Source of the DNA: Bartonella phoceensis
GTDB taxonomy: Bacteria; Pseudomonadota; Alphaproteobacteria; Rhizobiales; Rhizobiaceae
DNA length: 64,000 nucleotides
NCBI RefSeq assembly: GCF_902825145.1
Contig: NZ_CADEAD010000001.1
Span: forward strand, 248,001-312,000
Reading direction: 5' to 3'
Shown here in pieces: positions 1 through 10,813 of the stretch. Positions within the stretch are counted from its first letter, which is position 1, and each line of letters begins with the position of its first letter. The notes below the pieces were generated by a model that had not been told where the DNA came from, searched no databases, and worked only from the letters and a program-made list of their open reading frames with translations. Position numbers and translations under genes: made by a program.

Positions 1-522
1 AATTCTTCTGGAACACTTATTTGCGATGAGGATGAAATTGTGGAACAACAAAATGTTACAGGTATTGCTTTTGCTAAGGATGAAGCGCAAGTTTCACTCC
101 GTCGGCTTGCAGATCGCCCGGGGATTTCTGCAGCAATTTTTGGTCCCTTAGCCGAGGAGCGTATTAATGTCGATATGATTGTACAAAATATTTCTGAAGA
201 TGGTTCAAAAACCGATATGACTTTTACTGTACCGTCAGCAGATGTAGATAAGGCGGTTGCGCTTCTTAAGAAAAATCAGAAAGAGATTGGATTTGATGTG
301 ATCCAATTTGAAAGCGATCTTGCCAAGGTATCTGTTATTGGTATCGGAATGCGCAGTCATGCAGGTGTTGCTGCTACAGCATTTAAAGCTTTGGCTGAAA
401 AAGGGATTAATATTCAAGCAATCACAACTTCGGAGATTAAGATTTCTATTTTGATTGATAGCGCTTATACTGAACTTGCGGTCAGAACATTACATGCTGT
501 TTATGGACTTGATAAGGGCTAA
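1..522 (+). CDS. lysC: Aspartate kinase, C-terminal part (truncated by window edge)
   Basis: The reading frame is open from base 1 to the TAA at 520-522, so this is the 3' part of a gene that begins before the window. The visible 173 residues are the tandem ACT regulatory domains of aspartokinase. Typical segments are ISAAIFGPLAEERINVDMI, SEDGSKTDMTFTV and the second ACT block VIGIGMRSHAGVAATAFKAL followed by GINIQAITTSEIKIS. The enzyme phosphorylates aspartate in the first step toward lysine, diaminopimelate, threonine and methionine, and the ACT domains sense end products. The catalytic amino-acid-kinase domain is outside the window. An internal GTG at 40 is not the true start. thrB and thrC of the same pathway lie further along. 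Confidence 0.93.
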   Translation, partial: NSSGTLICDEDEIVEQQNVTGIAFAKDEAQVSLRRLADRPGISAAIFGPLAEERINVDMIVQNISEDGSKTDMTFTVPSADVDKAVALLKKNQKEIGFDVIQFESDLAKVSVIGIGMRSHAGVAATAFKALAEKGINIQAITTSEIKISILIDSAYTELAVRTLHAVYGLDKG

Positions 523-1395
523 GCATTTTTTTAGCTCTAAACAAATTTTCAATAATATGGAGCGTTTATATATATGTAGCCAATCGTCAATTTCTTGCTA
601 AGCATTTAATGGGAGAGAGAAAGTATGCTACATGTTCAAATATATCTGCGAATTAGAAATCTTTGTGAATGCTCAGCAAAATGATAGAATCTTTAGATTT
701 GATTTTTCAGATTGTTCATGAAATTACGCAAAATGGAGTTTGATAGGATATATTCCATTGAGGTTTTGCTTTTCTCAAATGATTATTGAAAGCTTTATGG
801 ATGTCCTGTAGATTAATTTATTCTTTGCAGAAGAAATAAAAATCTGAGCTCAAAATTTGTTTAGCAATTATTCGTAGAGAATACTCTTAATGGGGAGATG
901 TATACAAACCTTCTTTTCCCTTTGGCATACTGATTTTTATAGTTCTCGATAAATCAAATGACATATGTTTTATTATAAAAAGTAAAGTTTGCGCAATGAT
1001 CGTAAGAATGTGTTGAGACGTTTGAAATTATCATCTACTTTACTACAAACACTTGTCAATGAGCAATTTGTTTTGTATTTCTTTTGGGGTGGTTATCCCG
1101 ATACACAAATCCAATTGCATTAATCAGTTAAGATTTTGATATTTTATCAGATGAAGACATATTATTGCAAACAAGCCACACGTTGTTTTTGGTTAGATCG
1201 CTTTCATAAAGTTAATCAGTAAAGTACAATAATAGATTTCAAAGGAGATGAGCTTTTTCTTTTGTTCGTTGATGGAAAATAAAATAAGCCAGCATGTTTT
1301 TCCTTCTTTATTTTTTTGATTATGCTAAACTACAGCGCAGCAACAAGCCAACTTTCTTTTAAGAGGTTAGCATAAAGGGTATTATTTTATTTGAT
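523..1395. other. 873-bp gene-free spacer
   Basis: AT-rich DNA between lysC and the convergent nhaA. I find no ORF with family resemblance, no tRNA-like T-loop and no clear terminator. As I recall, in many related Rhizobiales lysC is followed by ptsP; there is no recognisable ptsP remnant here. It is most likely a decayed region. Confidence 0.5.
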
Positions 1396-2757
1396 TTATC
1401 GAGAATTATCAGGCACTTTTTTATTGCGCTTGATGTAAAAAACACCATATCCAAGGCCGATAAGAGCAGATAAGCCGGATCCACAAAGGACACCAATTTT
1501 TGCAGAATCAAGTAAAATGATATCTTTAAAAGCAAGCATTGAAACAAAGATAGACATTGTAAAGCCAATTCCTGCTAAAAATCCAATAAGCAAAACACCT
1601 GTCCAAGTCATTTGGGGAGGTAGGCGGCATAGCCCTGATTTTACTGCTAAATAACTGGCAGTAATAATACCCAAAGGTTTACCAACAAAGAGACCAATAA
1701 CAACACCAAGCACAATAAATAGTGATTCATAAGAAGAAAGGTCAAAATTTGCAAAACTGACACCAGCATTTGCAAAAGCAAAAATTGGCATCACACCGTA
1801 TGCGACCCATGGATGCAATGCTTTTTGAACACGCGTGACTGGCGCAATCATATCGCGTTGTCCTTTGCGCATTTTTTTCAAGGCAGTTGAAATATGATGT
1901 AGGTCTGTTTTTGCGTTTTTTTCTTGAAGAACTTGCATTGCATTACTTAACATGGTGAGTGGAGCTACAAGGGTGCGGGTAGGAAAAACTGGAGTCATCA
2001 TGCCTAAAATCACACCAGCAAGTGATGGATGAACACCTGTTGCCATTAAACCCCACCAAATGATTGCGCCAGGCAGAACGTAAAGCCATGCCGATGCGAG
2101 TCCAATCCATTGAAAAAAGAGCACCAAAACAATACCCACTGCTGCAATAACGAGACCACTAGGATCGATATTTGTTGAATAGAAGAAAGCAATAATAAGA
2201 ACGGCGATAATATCATCAATAATTGCTAAGGAGAGGAGAATGATATGAAGGTTAGAAGGAATTTTTTTCCCAAGAAGAGCAAGAATACCCAGCGCAAAGG
2301 CAATGTCTGTTGCTGTTGGGACAGCCCAACCATGTGTATGTCCTCCATTAAAGTTAAAGCCGAGATAAATAATTGCAGGGAGGCAAACTCCACCTACTGC
2401 TGCAACAATTGGTAAAATTGCTTGTTTAAAATCAGCGAGAGCACCTTCATGAATTTCACGCCGGATTTCCATTCCCGCGACGAGAAAGAAAATAGTCATG
2501 AGAGCGTCATTAACCCAGAAATGTAAGTCCCATGATAGGTTAAAATGGCCAAAGCTGAAGCCGAAAGGTGTATGCCAAAAGGATTCATAAAGAGAAGCAT
2601 ATTCAGAATTGGCAAAAATGAGTGCCGCAGCAGCAGCTAATAAAAGAACAATACCGCTGAGAGCTTCAATATGGAGAAAACGCTCAATAGCAGAAAGCGC
2701 TTGATTTGTGACACGAGAAGCACGATTAGGCAGGCGATTTGAAGGTAAATCAGACAT
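1396..2757 (-). CDS. nhaA: Na+/H+ antiporter NhaA
   Basis: A 453-residue polytopic inner-membrane protein of the NhaA family, which exchanges cytoplasmic Na+ for external H+ for pH and sodium homeostasis. Family hallmarks are visible: FWVNDALMTIFFLVAGMEIRRE near residue 80, PTATDIAFALGILALLG near 150, and LAIIDDIIAVLIIAFFY with the paired aspartates that bind the ion. The C-terminal half has FAFANAGV and GKPLGI and ends in a basic tail (YIKRNKKVPDNSR). I choose the ATG at 2757 because GGAG lies six bases upstream. The longer frame would need a TTG at 2769. It is a single gene, convergent with lysC across a long spacer. Confidence 0.95.
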   Translation of the reverse strand: MSDLPSNRLPNRASRVTNQALSAIERFLHIEALSGIVLLLAAAAALIFANSEYASLYESFWHTPFGFSFGHFNLSWDLHFWVNDALMTIFFLVAGMEIRREIHEGALADFKQAILPIVAAVGGVCLPAIIYLGFNFNGGHTHGWAVPTATDIAFALGILALLGKKIPSNLHIILLSLAIIDDIIAVLIIAFFYSTNIDPSGLVIAAVGIVLVLFFQWIGLASAWLYVLPGAIIWWGLMATGVHPSLAGVILGMMTPVFPTRTLVAPLTMLSNAMQVLQEKNAKTDLHHISTALKKMRKGQRDMIAPVTRVQKALHPWVAYGVMPIFAFANAGVSFANFDLSSYESLFIVLGVVIGLFVGKPLGIITASYLAVKSGLCRLPPQMTWTGVLLIGFLAGIGFTMSIFVSMLAFKDIILLDSAKIGVLCGSGLSALIGLGYGVFYIKRNKKVPDNSR

Positions 2758-2910
2758 GAACAACTCCAACTATCGGCAATTCTATAAATATATATGTTTT
2801 TGCAAAAACCACCCTATACAGTACTCTTTTGTATCATACAAAAGAAAAAAGGGGAATAAAGCACTTAAATTTATAGACAAGATCATCATATTGAGAGCTG
2901 GATATGTCTT

Positions 2911-4614
2911 TTAAGGTGAGATTTCATTCTTGACAGTGAGATGTAGTTTGCTCAAAGCTGTGGAAAAATCATTTTGTAAGATATATCCAAGATCCGTTAT
3001 TGTGAAACCATTGTTGTCTTTCGCTTTAATTTTAATGATCAATGTTTGTGGATTTTTGGCAAATTCACCTAAAGATTTTGAAATATTTTCAGCTTTATCA
3101 TAATCTTTTAAAAATATTTTTGGGCTTTGTGTCATCATCAGATAGAAATTATCATAAAGTTCTTTTTTGAGATCATGTTTTTTGTCATTAAGATTTTGTG
3201 CAAGATAAGAAAAAAGCTTATCAATGAAACCAACATCCGTATAGCGGATACCAATATCCGTAACACCAATATCTTGAAAAGCAGCAATCATTAAGTCTTT
3301 TTGAGCAGAAAAAAGCCTTTCATCAACATTAACAACCTGTGCTGATATTTCTCCAGATCCAACATTTTTTATAAAAGACATTGTATTAAGAAAAAGCATA
3401 CGTTTTTTTTCATCATAAGAAATATCTAATTTTCCCGAAAAATCAAAGCGCTCAAGATTGAGCTTTTTGAGCAAATCTAAATCTTTTTCGTTCATTTTTT
3501 TAGAAACAACTGAGAGGTTGTTAAAAGAGATAAAAAGTTTTTTTGGTATAGGCTGTTTCCATAAGCTTTGCTTAAATTCAAGTGAATCAAGAGTTTCTTT
3601 AAACTGTGGTGTGTCAAGGGAAAAGTTACGCACTTCTGTATCAGATAAAGTAACGGTAGAGAAGTTATTTATAAGAATATTATGTATTGCTTTTTTTTCA
3701 GCTACAGGATCATTTTTTTCTTGTGTATTCAAGTAAGCATCAACCAATTGTTGAGGTGTTTGTTTTGACAATCCCACTTTAAAACCAGATGTTTTCAATG
3801 CACCAACAGTCAGAGAAATATTTTTCTCTTTTCCTTCAAAAATATTAACTGTTAGATTTTTTAGAGAAATAGGACCAGTAATGTTTTTTAATTGATTGAC
3901 AGACTTACCTTTTCCCAGAAGAAGAGCATAGAAATAGTTTATATCAATATCATGTGCTTCTATTGCACCACTTTTAGTCATCAGAGGTATCTGTTTGTCA
4001 CCATCTACAACGATCGCTTCAAGGTCCATATTTTTGATGTCAACAGAACGAATATGACCATTTCTAAAACCAGAAAGCTGAAAATCTTTTATCTCAAATT
4101 TTTCAACGCGTTTATTTGTATTGTATACAGAAAGCTGTATATTTGGAGCGATGATTGAGGAAATATCAATGCGCATAATGGATTGCAAAAGATGCGGTGT
4201 GATTTTGCGATCTTTTTCTTTTAAAAGGATGCTATTGAGAGAAATTTGGGGAATTTTTATACGAATATCGTTATGCTTATTATTATATCTTAAATCAACA
4301 TCATAGAGTGTGAAGGTTCCAGGAATAAAAAAAATAGGAGGGCGGGCAGAAATAGCACCAATTTTAAGTGATGTACCTGAAGGAACTGGGAGCGTAACAT
4401 TTGTCAAATTAATTTTTCCTAGAATACTAATTTCAGATGTCTGTGCTTTGATAGAATGGCGGGCTATTTCTCGTCTGACAAAACTGTCAAGATAAGGCTT
4501 TGTTATATAGAATCCACCGACAACTATAATCGCTAAGATAGCAATAAATCCAAGAATACAAGTTAGCCAGTATTTTAGATTACTTCGATATCCACTATTA
4601 AGATTAGCCATCAT
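2911..4614 (-). CDS. AsmA-like membrane-anchored protein of unknown function
   Basis: A 567-residue protein with one N-terminal membrane anchor (about residues 16-38, ILGFIAILAIIVVGGFYI). A long, presumably periplasmic body rich in short beta-strand-like repeats follows (ILGKINLTNVTLPVPSGTSLKIGAISARP, LYDVDLRYNNKHNDIRIKIPQISL, ISLKNLTVNIFEG). This architecture resembles AsmA/TamB/DUF748-type envelope proteins, but I cannot assign it to a named family. It has no obvious enzymatic motif. Two adjacent ATG codons (4614 and 4611) are possible starts behind a purine-rich AAAGAAGAA. It diverges from the SLC13-type transporter across 370 bp. A role in envelope lipid homeostasis would be inference from architecture only. 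Confidence 0.72.
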   Translation of the reverse strand: MMANLNSGYRSNLKYWLTCILGFIAILAIIVVGGFYITKPYLDSFVRREIARHSIKAQTSEISILGKINLTNVTLPVPSGTSLKIGAISARPPIFFIPGTFTLYDVDLRYNNKHNDIRIKIPQISLNSILLKEKDRKITPHLLQSIMRIDISSIIAPNIQLSVYNTNKRVEKFEIKDFQLSGFRNGHIRSVDIKNMDLEAIVVDGDKQIPLMTKSGAIEAHDIDINYFYALLLGKGKSVNQLKNITGPISLKNLTVNIFEGKEKNISLTVGALKTSGFKVGLSKQTPQQLVDAYLNTQEKNDPVAEKKAIHNILINNFSTVTLSDTEVRNFSLDTPQFKETLDSLEFKQSLWKQPIPKKLFISFNNLSVVSKKMNEKDLDLLKKLNLERFDFSGKLDISYDEKKRMLFLNTMSFIKNVGSGEISAQVVNVDERLFSAQKDLMIAAFQDIGVTDIGIRYTDVGFIDKLFSYLAQNLNDKKHDLKKELYDNFYLMMTQSPKIFLKDYDKAENISKSLGEFAKNPQTLIIKIKAKDNNGFTITDLGYILQNDFSTALSKLHLTVKNEISP

Positions 4615-4984
4615 TTCTTCTTTCGCTTTGTATTACTCTTTAATGAGGATGGAGATGAATTTCTTAAAGCAACAACAAAATTTTAGACATCGTGTGCATT
4701 GATTTTAACAATCTACTTTCACCCTTTTTTATATCATGTAGAGTCATTCTCATCTTTTTTACAATACGCTTTTATCAAATGTCACCAATTTTCTTTAATT
4801 TCAGGATTTTATAACAAGCACATATAATAGGCAGAGAGAATGATATGCTGGTCATAATTTTTACCATTTTCAATTATTCTAAAATATACTCATGTTTACT
4901 TTTATATTGCTGCTGTTTATTGGAACAGCTAATAAAGAGGCGTATATGTTATTCATTGTCATTTAATGGGGAGAGATAGGTATT
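4615..4984. other. Divergent intergenic region
   Basis: 370 bp between the divergent AsmA-like gene and the SLC13-type transporter gene. It must hold promoters for both, but I could not single out a convincing -35/-10 pair. It is AT-rich with no ORF. Confidence 0.4.
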
Positions 4985-6757
4985 ATGACAGAAGATCAAA
5001 TAATGGCCTTTTCTATCATTGGTCTTATGATGGTTGTTTTTATCTGGGATCGATTCCGTTATGATCTTGTCGCTATTTGTACATTATTGATTTCTTGTAT
5101 CGTTGGCCTTGTGAGCCCGAAGGAGGCGTTTAGCGGTTTTAGTAATGATATTGTTATCATTGTGGGGAGTGTGTTTGTTGTCAGTACGGCTGTATCGCGT
5201 TCTGGTATAATGGAATTTATCATCCAACGGATATGGCCAGATGTGAAATCAGTGCGCCTTCAATTGGCTTTTTTGGTTATTTCTGTAGTATTTTTGTCAA
5301 TGTTTGTTAAAAACATTGGTGCTTTGGCTATCATGCTTCCAGTTGCTTTTCAATTTGCTCGTCGTTCTCAGGTTTCACCCTCTGTCTTTTTAATGCCCAT
5401 GGCATTTGGTTCTTTGTTGGGTGGTCTTATGACACAGATAGGGACTTCTCCTAACGTTGTTATTTCAGCTATGCGGGAACGTTTAGTGGGGGCTCCTTTT
5501 ACTATGTTTGATTTTACACCGGTTGGTGCAGCTATTGCTACTGCTGGTGTATTATATTTGATCTTTTTTTCTTGGCGTTTGCCTGTGCGTGTCCGTTCAG
5601 GGGTATCGTTTGATGATGCAATCGATATTCGCAACTATGTTTCAGAAGTGCATATTCCAACAAATTCACCGATTATAGGAAAAACCATTGTTGATCTCGT
5701 TAAGCCATCGGGTGGTGATGTCATGGTGATTCAAATCATTAGAAACAAAGCCTCTATTTCACCATTACCAGATTTTGTTTTGTCTGAAAACGATATTGTT
5801 TTGCTAGAAGGTTCGCATACAGGGTTAGATAGTGTGATGAATTCTGCTCGTTTAGAATTTTCTACGGGTCGCACTCTTTCTGCGGGCGATAAGGATAGCG
5901 ACATCGATATTATTGAAGCAGTTGTCACCCATAATTCGCCTCTTATTGGTGTGAGTGCGAAAGAATTTTCGATCTTTGATCGCTATAATGTAAATTTTCT
6001 CGCATTAAGTCGTCAGCATGAAAGGGTGCGGGGAAGGCTTGGCGATATTGTTTTCCATCTTGGAGATGTGATTGTTTTGCAAGGGCAGGATATGGTTATT
6101 CCAAATTTGTTACGGGAATTGAAATGTTTGCCCTTAGCCAAACGTAATATTGTATTTGGTAATTTACGGCATGGTTTCGTCTCTTTGGTTATTCTCTTTA
6201 TAGCGATCATTTGTACAGCTTTTCATATTGTACCAGTTGCCTTTTCTTTTTTTTCTGCTGCTGCTACAATGGTTATTTTTCGCGTTTTGCCAGCGCGTGA
6301 TTTGTATCAAGCATTAGATGGACAAATATTAGTTTTATTAGCAACTCTTATTCCCGTAAGTGAAGCGCTAGAGAAGACAGGATGTACAGATCTTATAGGT
6401 CAGTGGCTTAGCCAATTAGCGGTATCTTTCCCACCATCTGGTGCATTAGCACTTATGTTGGTGACAGCCATGTTGGTAACGCCATTTTTGAATAATGCAG
6501 CGACAGTTATGATGGTAGCACCAATCGCGTCAAGTTTTGCTCATTCTCTCCATTATAGGCCGGAAGCTTTTCTGATGGCTGTTGCAATTGGTGCGGGGTG
6601 TGAGTTTCTTACACCTATTGGACATCAAAGTAATATGCTCGTGATGGCACCGGGGGGATATCGTTTTAGTGACTACCCACGTTTTGGTGCTCCGTTGGCG
6701 GTGTTAATAGTCATTGTTGCTGTCCCAATGCTTATGTGGATTTGGCCATTACAATGA
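4985..6757 (+). CDS. SLC13/DASS-type transporter with two TrkA-C (RCK_C) domains
   Basis: A 590-residue inner-membrane permease. Membrane segments occupy about residues 1-190 and 395-590. The central soluble part (about 205-385) holds two consecutive TrkA-C-like regulatory domains: EVHIPTNSPIIGKTIVDL...LPDFVLSENDIVLLEG and EAVVTHNSPLIGVSAKEF...LGDVIVLQGQD. This is the layout of the SAC1/YfbS-like branch of the citrate/sulfate/dicarboxylate transporter superfamily. Family-like motifs are MTQIGTSPNVVIS and the C-terminal LNNAATVMMVAPIA followed by TPIGHQSNMLVM. The substrate (sulfate, di- or tricarboxylate) cannot be told from sequence. It starts at ATG 4985 after a GGGAGAG box and appears monocistronic. 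Confidence 0.85.
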   Translation: MTEDQIMAFSIIGLMMVVFIWDRFRYDLVAICTLLISCIVGLVSPKEAFSGFSNDIVIIVGSVFVVSTAVSRSGIMEFIIQRIWPDVKSVRLQLAFLVISVVFLSMFVKNIGALAIMLPVAFQFARRSQVSPSVFLMPMAFGSLLGGLMTQIGTSPNVVISAMRERLVGAPFTMFDFTPVGAAIATAGVLYLIFFSWRLPVRVRSGVSFDDAIDIRNYVSEVHIPTNSPIIGKTIVDLVKPSGGDVMVIQIIRNKASISPLPDFVLSENDIVLLEGSHTGLDSVMNSARLEFSTGRTLSAGDKDSDIDIIEAVVTHNSPLIGVSAKEFSIFDRYNVNFLALSRQHERVRGRLGDIVFHLGDVIVLQGQDMVIPNLLRELKCLPLAKRNIVFGNLRHGFVSLVILFIAIICTAFHIVPVAFSFFSAAATMVIFRVLPARDLYQALDGQILVLLATLIPVSEALEKTGCTDLIGQWLSQLAVSFPPSGALALMLVTAMLVTPFLNNAATVMMVAPIASSFAHSLHYRPEAFLMAVAIGAGCEFLTPIGHQSNMLVMAPGGYRFSDYPRFGAPLAVLIVIVAVPMLMWIWPLQ

Positions 6758-7383
6758 AGTATTTTAGAAATTATGAGTATCAATCTAAAAAGTCACCAAT
6801 CAGATAAAGACAAGCTGAAGAGATATATTTATGCAAAGAGTTTTGCTGAAGGTTTGGATTTTGAATTGCGCTCTATCATAAAGCTCCAACATTTCTTTCA
6901 TTTTAAGAATACAATTTGTTTATTTTATTATAGAAATTTTCAATTATGGAAATTAAGTGATATCTCTTTGAGTAAAGATTTTTTTAGTAAATTGCTTTTC
7001 TACTGCGATTCTACAACTAAGAGTTTTGAAAAATGCAATATATAACTATTGATCTTAAAGCTTTTAAAGGTGATTGCTTCTGTGTGATAATGAGGAGGAG
7101 GCTCAAATAGTTCTTGAAGTTATAGGCAACATACATGATAGAGCTGAAGGCAGTGATAATTTTTTACAGAATAAATAAAGATATATGCACTACAATCTAA
7201 ACAAAAAGACTGTTACATCGTTTTTTATTGATACAGTTGTAAAAAAGTCGCGTCGATTCAGATGGCGCGCATTGACTTAAGGCAACGGGTGAGAAGTTTT
7301 AAGTTTTTTAGTGAATTAGGACTACCATCTTTGTCCATTTATGCGTAAAAGCTCAGAAAAGTAATTTTTTCAAGGTATGATAT
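6758..7383. other. 626-bp gene-free spacer
   Basis: AT-rich region between the transporter and the TPR gene. A 90-codon frame at 6773-7045 has no ribosome binding site, a composition rich in Phe/Lys/Ser as expected from random AT-rich DNA, and no family resemblance, so I do not call it. The promoter for the following TPR-der pair probably lies near its end. Confidence 0.45.
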
Positions 7384-8055
7384 ATGTCGTATGATAGTTT
7401 TATTGCTGAAGTTAATGCAGAATTTCGTCAGGAAAAGGCTCTTGCTTTTTGGAGACGTTACGGTTTTTCGATGATTGGGGCAGTCATTCTCTTTATACTG
7501 ATGATCGTTGCCTATCAAATTTATCATCAGGAACAAATAAAGAGAGCCAGTCATATCGGTGATACATTTGTCAAAAGCCTTGAGTTTGCAGATGCACGTC
7601 ATTTTGACGAAGCAATAAAGCAATTGGAAGATGTTAAAGCCTCTAACTTTGGGGGGTATCCTTTTCTTGCTCGTTTACGTGAGGCTTCTTTACTGATGGA
7701 GAAAGGTGATGTTGTTAAAGCGGTGGAAGTCTTTGATTCTGTTGCAGCTGATGAAGCAGCACCGCAGATTTTACAAAAAGTTGCAAAAATTCGGGTGGCT
7801 TATATTTTAGTTGATACAGGGACCTTTGATGATGTCAAAAAGCGCGTCAAAGATATGGCGAATGATATTGATCCTATGCGTATGTCTGCAAGAGAGGCTT
7901 TGGGCTTAGCAGCATATAAAGCTAATAAAGTGGGTGAAGCAGTCGATTATTTTCAAAAAATTTCTCAAGAAGGTGCTTTAGGATCAAAAGTGATAGATCG
8001 GGCTCGAATTATGCTTGAGCTTATACAAGCTGAGGGCAAGGTGAATAAGGAATAA
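7384..8055 (+). CDS. YfgM-like tetratricopeptide membrane protein
   Basis: A 223-residue protein with a short cytoplasmic N-terminus ([24 protein letters not shown]), one membrane helix at about residues 30-48 and a periplasmic helical-repeat domain. This is the architecture of the TPR_21/YfgM family, known in Escherichia coli as a SecYEG-associated periplasmic chaperone partner. The repeats [19 protein letters not shown] and [20 protein letters not shown] fit TPR-like helices. It lies four bases upstream of der, a pairing common in proteobacteria (yfgM-yfgL-der), although a YfgL/BamB gene is absent here. It is probably cotranscribed with der. Confidence 0.85.
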   Translation: MSYDSFIAEVNAEFRQEKALAFWRRYGFSMIGAVILFILMIVAYQIYHQEQIKRASHIGDTFVKSLEFADARHFDEAIKQLEDVKASNFGGYPFLARLREASLLMEKGDVVKAVEVFDSVAADEAAPQILQKVAKIRVAYILVDTGTFDDVKKRVKDMANDIDPMRMSAREALGLAAYKANKVGEAVDYFQKISQEGALGSKVIDRARIMLELIQAEGKVNKE

Positions 8056-8059
8056 ATTT

Positions 8060-9487
8060 ATGAGCCTTACCATTGCTATAGTTGGTCGCCCTAATGTTGG
8101 TAAGTCAACACTCTTTAATCGTTTGGTTGGGAAAAAATTGGCTTTGGTTGATGATAAGCCAGGTGTTACGCGTGATCGGCGTATTCATGCGGCAAAACTT
8201 CAAGATCTGCGTTTTGATGTGATTGATACAGCTGGGCTAGAAGAAGCAGGTGATCATACACTTGAAGGCCGTATGCGTTCTCATACAAAAGCTGCTATTG
8301 ATGAAGCGGATCTTATTTTATTTGTATTTGATGCAAAAAGCGAGATCACGCCGAGCGATTTAAATTTTGCTTCATTGGTTCGCAAATCAGGCAAACCAAT
8401 AGTGCTTGTTGCCAATAAGTCTGAGTCAAAGGCAGCTACAGGGGGAGAATATGAAGCGTGGTCATTAGGTTTGGGCGAAGCTTGTCTAATATCTGCTGAG
8501 CATGGTTTGGGGCTTACGGATCTTCGTGATGCGATTATAGATGCTGTTGGGAGGGAGCGGGCTTTTGAAAGCAATGAGGAAGAAGAATATATTGCTGTAC
8601 AACCTGCATCTTTTGGTGATGATGTGGATGCTTTGCAGGATGAGGGATTTGTTTACGATGACAGTAAATCTATTCGAATTGCAATTGCGGGTCGCCCAAA
8701 TACGGGAAAGTCAACCCTCATCAATAGTATGTTGAAACAAGATCGCTTATTAACAGGTCCTGAAGCAGGGCTTACACGTGATTCTATTTCTGTAGATTGG
8801 GAATGGCGTGGTCGTTATATTAAACTTTTTGATACTGCAGGTTTGCGTCGAAAATCAAAAATTCAAGAAAAATTAGAGAAACTTTCCGTTGCTGATACTT
8901 TACGCGCAATTCGTTTCGCAGAGGTGGTAGTAATTGTTTTGGATGCAACTGCACCTTTTGAAAAGCAGGATTTACAAATTGCTGATCTTGTGATTCGTGA
9001 AGGGCGGGTTCCACTTATTGGTTTTAATAAGTGGGATCTTGTTGAAAATAGTCAGGCGACATTGATTAATTTACATGAACAATGTAACCACCTTCTCCCG
9101 CAGGTTCGTGGTTTAAGAGCCGTTCCTTTATCGGGTCAATATGGTCACGGGATTGATAAATTGATGGAAAATGTCATTATGATGCATCGTATATGGAATC
9201 GTCGTATTTCCACGGGGAAATTGAATCGATGGCTTGAAACGGTCGTTGCGCATCACCCACCACCTGCAATTTCAGGACGTCGGCTTAAGGTTAAATATAT
9301 AACACAAGTTAAAACACGTCCTCCTGGATTTGTAATTTCTTGTTCGCTACCAAAAGTAATGCCTCAATCGTATTTACGTTATCTTTCCAATGGATTACGT
9401 GATACGTTTGATATGCCTGGTGTACCAATTCGTATATCATTACGGGCATCTGGTAATCCTTTTGCACCACGTTCCAAAAAGAAATAA
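8060..9487 (+). CDS. der: Ribosome-associated GTPase Der (EngA)
   Basis: A 475-residue double-Era GTPase required for 50S ribosomal subunit maturation. The first G domain has GRPNVGKST (about residues 9-17), DTAGLEE and NKSE. The second has GRPNTGKST near 215, [10 protein letters not shown] and NKWD. The C-terminal KH-like domain contains the conserved [18 protein letters not shown]. The acidic linker between the domains (about 170-200, [10 protein letters not shown]) is typical. It starts at ATG 8060, four bases after the TPR gene. All nucleotide-binding motifs look intact. Confidence 0.97.
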   Translation: MSLTIAIVGRPNVGKSTLFNRLVGKKLALVDDKPGVTRDRRIHAAKLQDLRFDVIDTAGLEEAGDHTLEGRMRSHTKAAIDEADLILFVFDAKSEITPSDLNFASLVRKSGKPIVLVANKSESKAATGGEYEAWSLGLGEACLISAEHGLGLTDLRDAIIDAVGRERAFESNEEEEYIAVQPASFGDDVDALQDEGFVYDDSKSIRIAIAGRPNTGKSTLINSMLKQDRLLTGPEAGLTRDSISVDWEWRGRYIKLFDTAGLRRKSKIQEKLEKLSVADTLRAIRFAEVVVIVLDATAPFEKQDLQIADLVIREGRVPLIGFNKWDLVENSQATLINLHEQCNHLLPQVRGLRAVPLSGQYGHGIDKLMENVIMMHRIWNRRISTGKLNRWLETVVAHHPPPAISGRRLKVKYITQVKTRPPGFVISCSLPKVMPQSYLRYLSNGLRDTFDMPGVPIRISLRASGNPFAPRSKKK

Positions 9488-10380
9488 TTTTTCTCTATTT
9501 TTTAAGTGAATGAAATCTACATTTGAGAACCGGTTTAAAAAATATGCTTTTTTATAAAGTAATAGATTGATTTACAAAAATGATTTATCGTTGTAGTGAA
9601 TAGAGACATCGAATACGGTAATACTTTTATACTACAACTTCTCTTAATTCGGAGTCAAAGAGATCTTTTATTCATATGTTATAAAGGGAAGTAATGTGTG
9701 AATTAAAATTGTTTGAGAAAAAAATACAATTTATTTAATGAATTATCTTAATGCGGATTAGGTACAATAACTGGAGGCTAGAAGAAATAGTTATGGCACG
9801 GGCTTGTATGAAGGAAGTTTTTAGTATTTATAATTGTTCGATAGGTATGCTTATTTTACGTCTGACCTTTTAAACCAAAAACAAAATTTTTTTCTAAATC
9901 TATCAATATTTAAATGTAGAGAAAAAGACTAAAAAAATTGATTACAGTTGTACAAAGTGGTGTAGTAAGCATATTAAAAATCGTGTTTACGTAAATCTAT
10001 CGCATAACGTGTCTCGATCCTAAACTTCTATTATGCATTAAAAGAAATAGAAGTCTTATTGGTGCCATTTTTTATTTATTAACGATGGATGAAATGTACA
10101 ATATTTCTGAAGGATATTTTCTCACTATATTTTCAGAGTTATGGCTTTGAGGACAGATAGAGTTTGCTAAAGATGATGTAGCAACGGATTTTCTGCAGGC
10201 AGTGGTTATTATTTAAAAATATGAGTGATGGAGATTTATAAAATTGGAAGAGATATTATTTTGCGATAATATTGTGATAGATCTCTTTTAGCGTCTTGAC
10301 GAATAAATTCGTGAACAATATGATGCTTACGGTTTTGAGAGATACGTTTTTACTCTGCTTTTTGACTAAGGAGCTTGGTT
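9488..10380. other. 893-bp gene-free spacer upstream of the atp operon
   Basis: AT-rich sequence between der and atpI. I see no recognisable ORF, tRNA or repeat. It must contain the atp operon promoter, which I could not place with confidence. The size is large for an alphaproteobacterium and suggests a lost gene. Confidence 0.45.
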
Positions 10381-10806
10381 ATGGCAAAGGGTGAAGGGCC
10401 CGTTATGCCACTGAAGGAAGTTGAAGGAAAAAAGCCAGAGAGCTGTCTTCATTCAGAGGATTTAGAATGTCGTAGTAGGAACTTAGGGTTAGCTTTAATG
10501 CGTAAACAAGCATTAAAGAAGCAGAGCTATAAAAAGAGGGGGGGAGAGAAAAAAGGGAGAATTGCGTATGCGGTTAAGCTTTCCAGTGAGTTTCTGGGGA
10601 GTGTTATTGTTGGTGCTGTTTTGGGGCTGGGGTTTGATAAGATAGCAGGTTCATTACCATGGGGATTGATATTTTTTCTTTTTCTTGGATTTGCTGCTGG
10701 TATATTGAGTATTCTTCGGTCTGTGGGCTATGTTACCCCCAGTCAGTTAGGGCAAAAAGGCGTATTGCGCCAAGGTAAAGGGACCGATGAGAGGTCCGAT
10801 AAATGA
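10381..10806 (+). CDS. atpI: F0F1 ATP synthase protein I (AtpI)
   Basis: A 141-residue protein at the head of the F0 operon. The C-terminal half has the two-helix AtpI signature ([41 protein letters not shown]), the form associated with c-ring assembly and Mg2+ handling. The N-terminal 60 residues are hydrophilic and strongly basic ([20 protein letters not shown]), longer than in many AtpI proteins. I choose ATG 10381 because AAGGAG at 10368-10373 is seven bases upstream; the TTG at 10375 is too close to it. Its stop lies eight bases before the likely GTG start of atpB. Confidence 0.87.
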   Translation: MAKGEGPVMPLKEVEGKKPESCLHSEDLECRSRNLGLALMRKQALKKQSYKKRGGEKKGRIAYAVKLSSEFLGSVIVGAVLGLGFDKIAGSLPWGLIFFLFLGFAAGILSILRSVGYVTPSQLGQKGVLRQGKGTDERSDK

Positions 10807-10813
10807 GGTTAAA

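Noticed and set aside
6773..7045. 90-codon plus-strand frame after the SLC13-type transporter
   Set aside because: No ribosome binding site, low-complexity AT-driven composition and no resemblance to a family.
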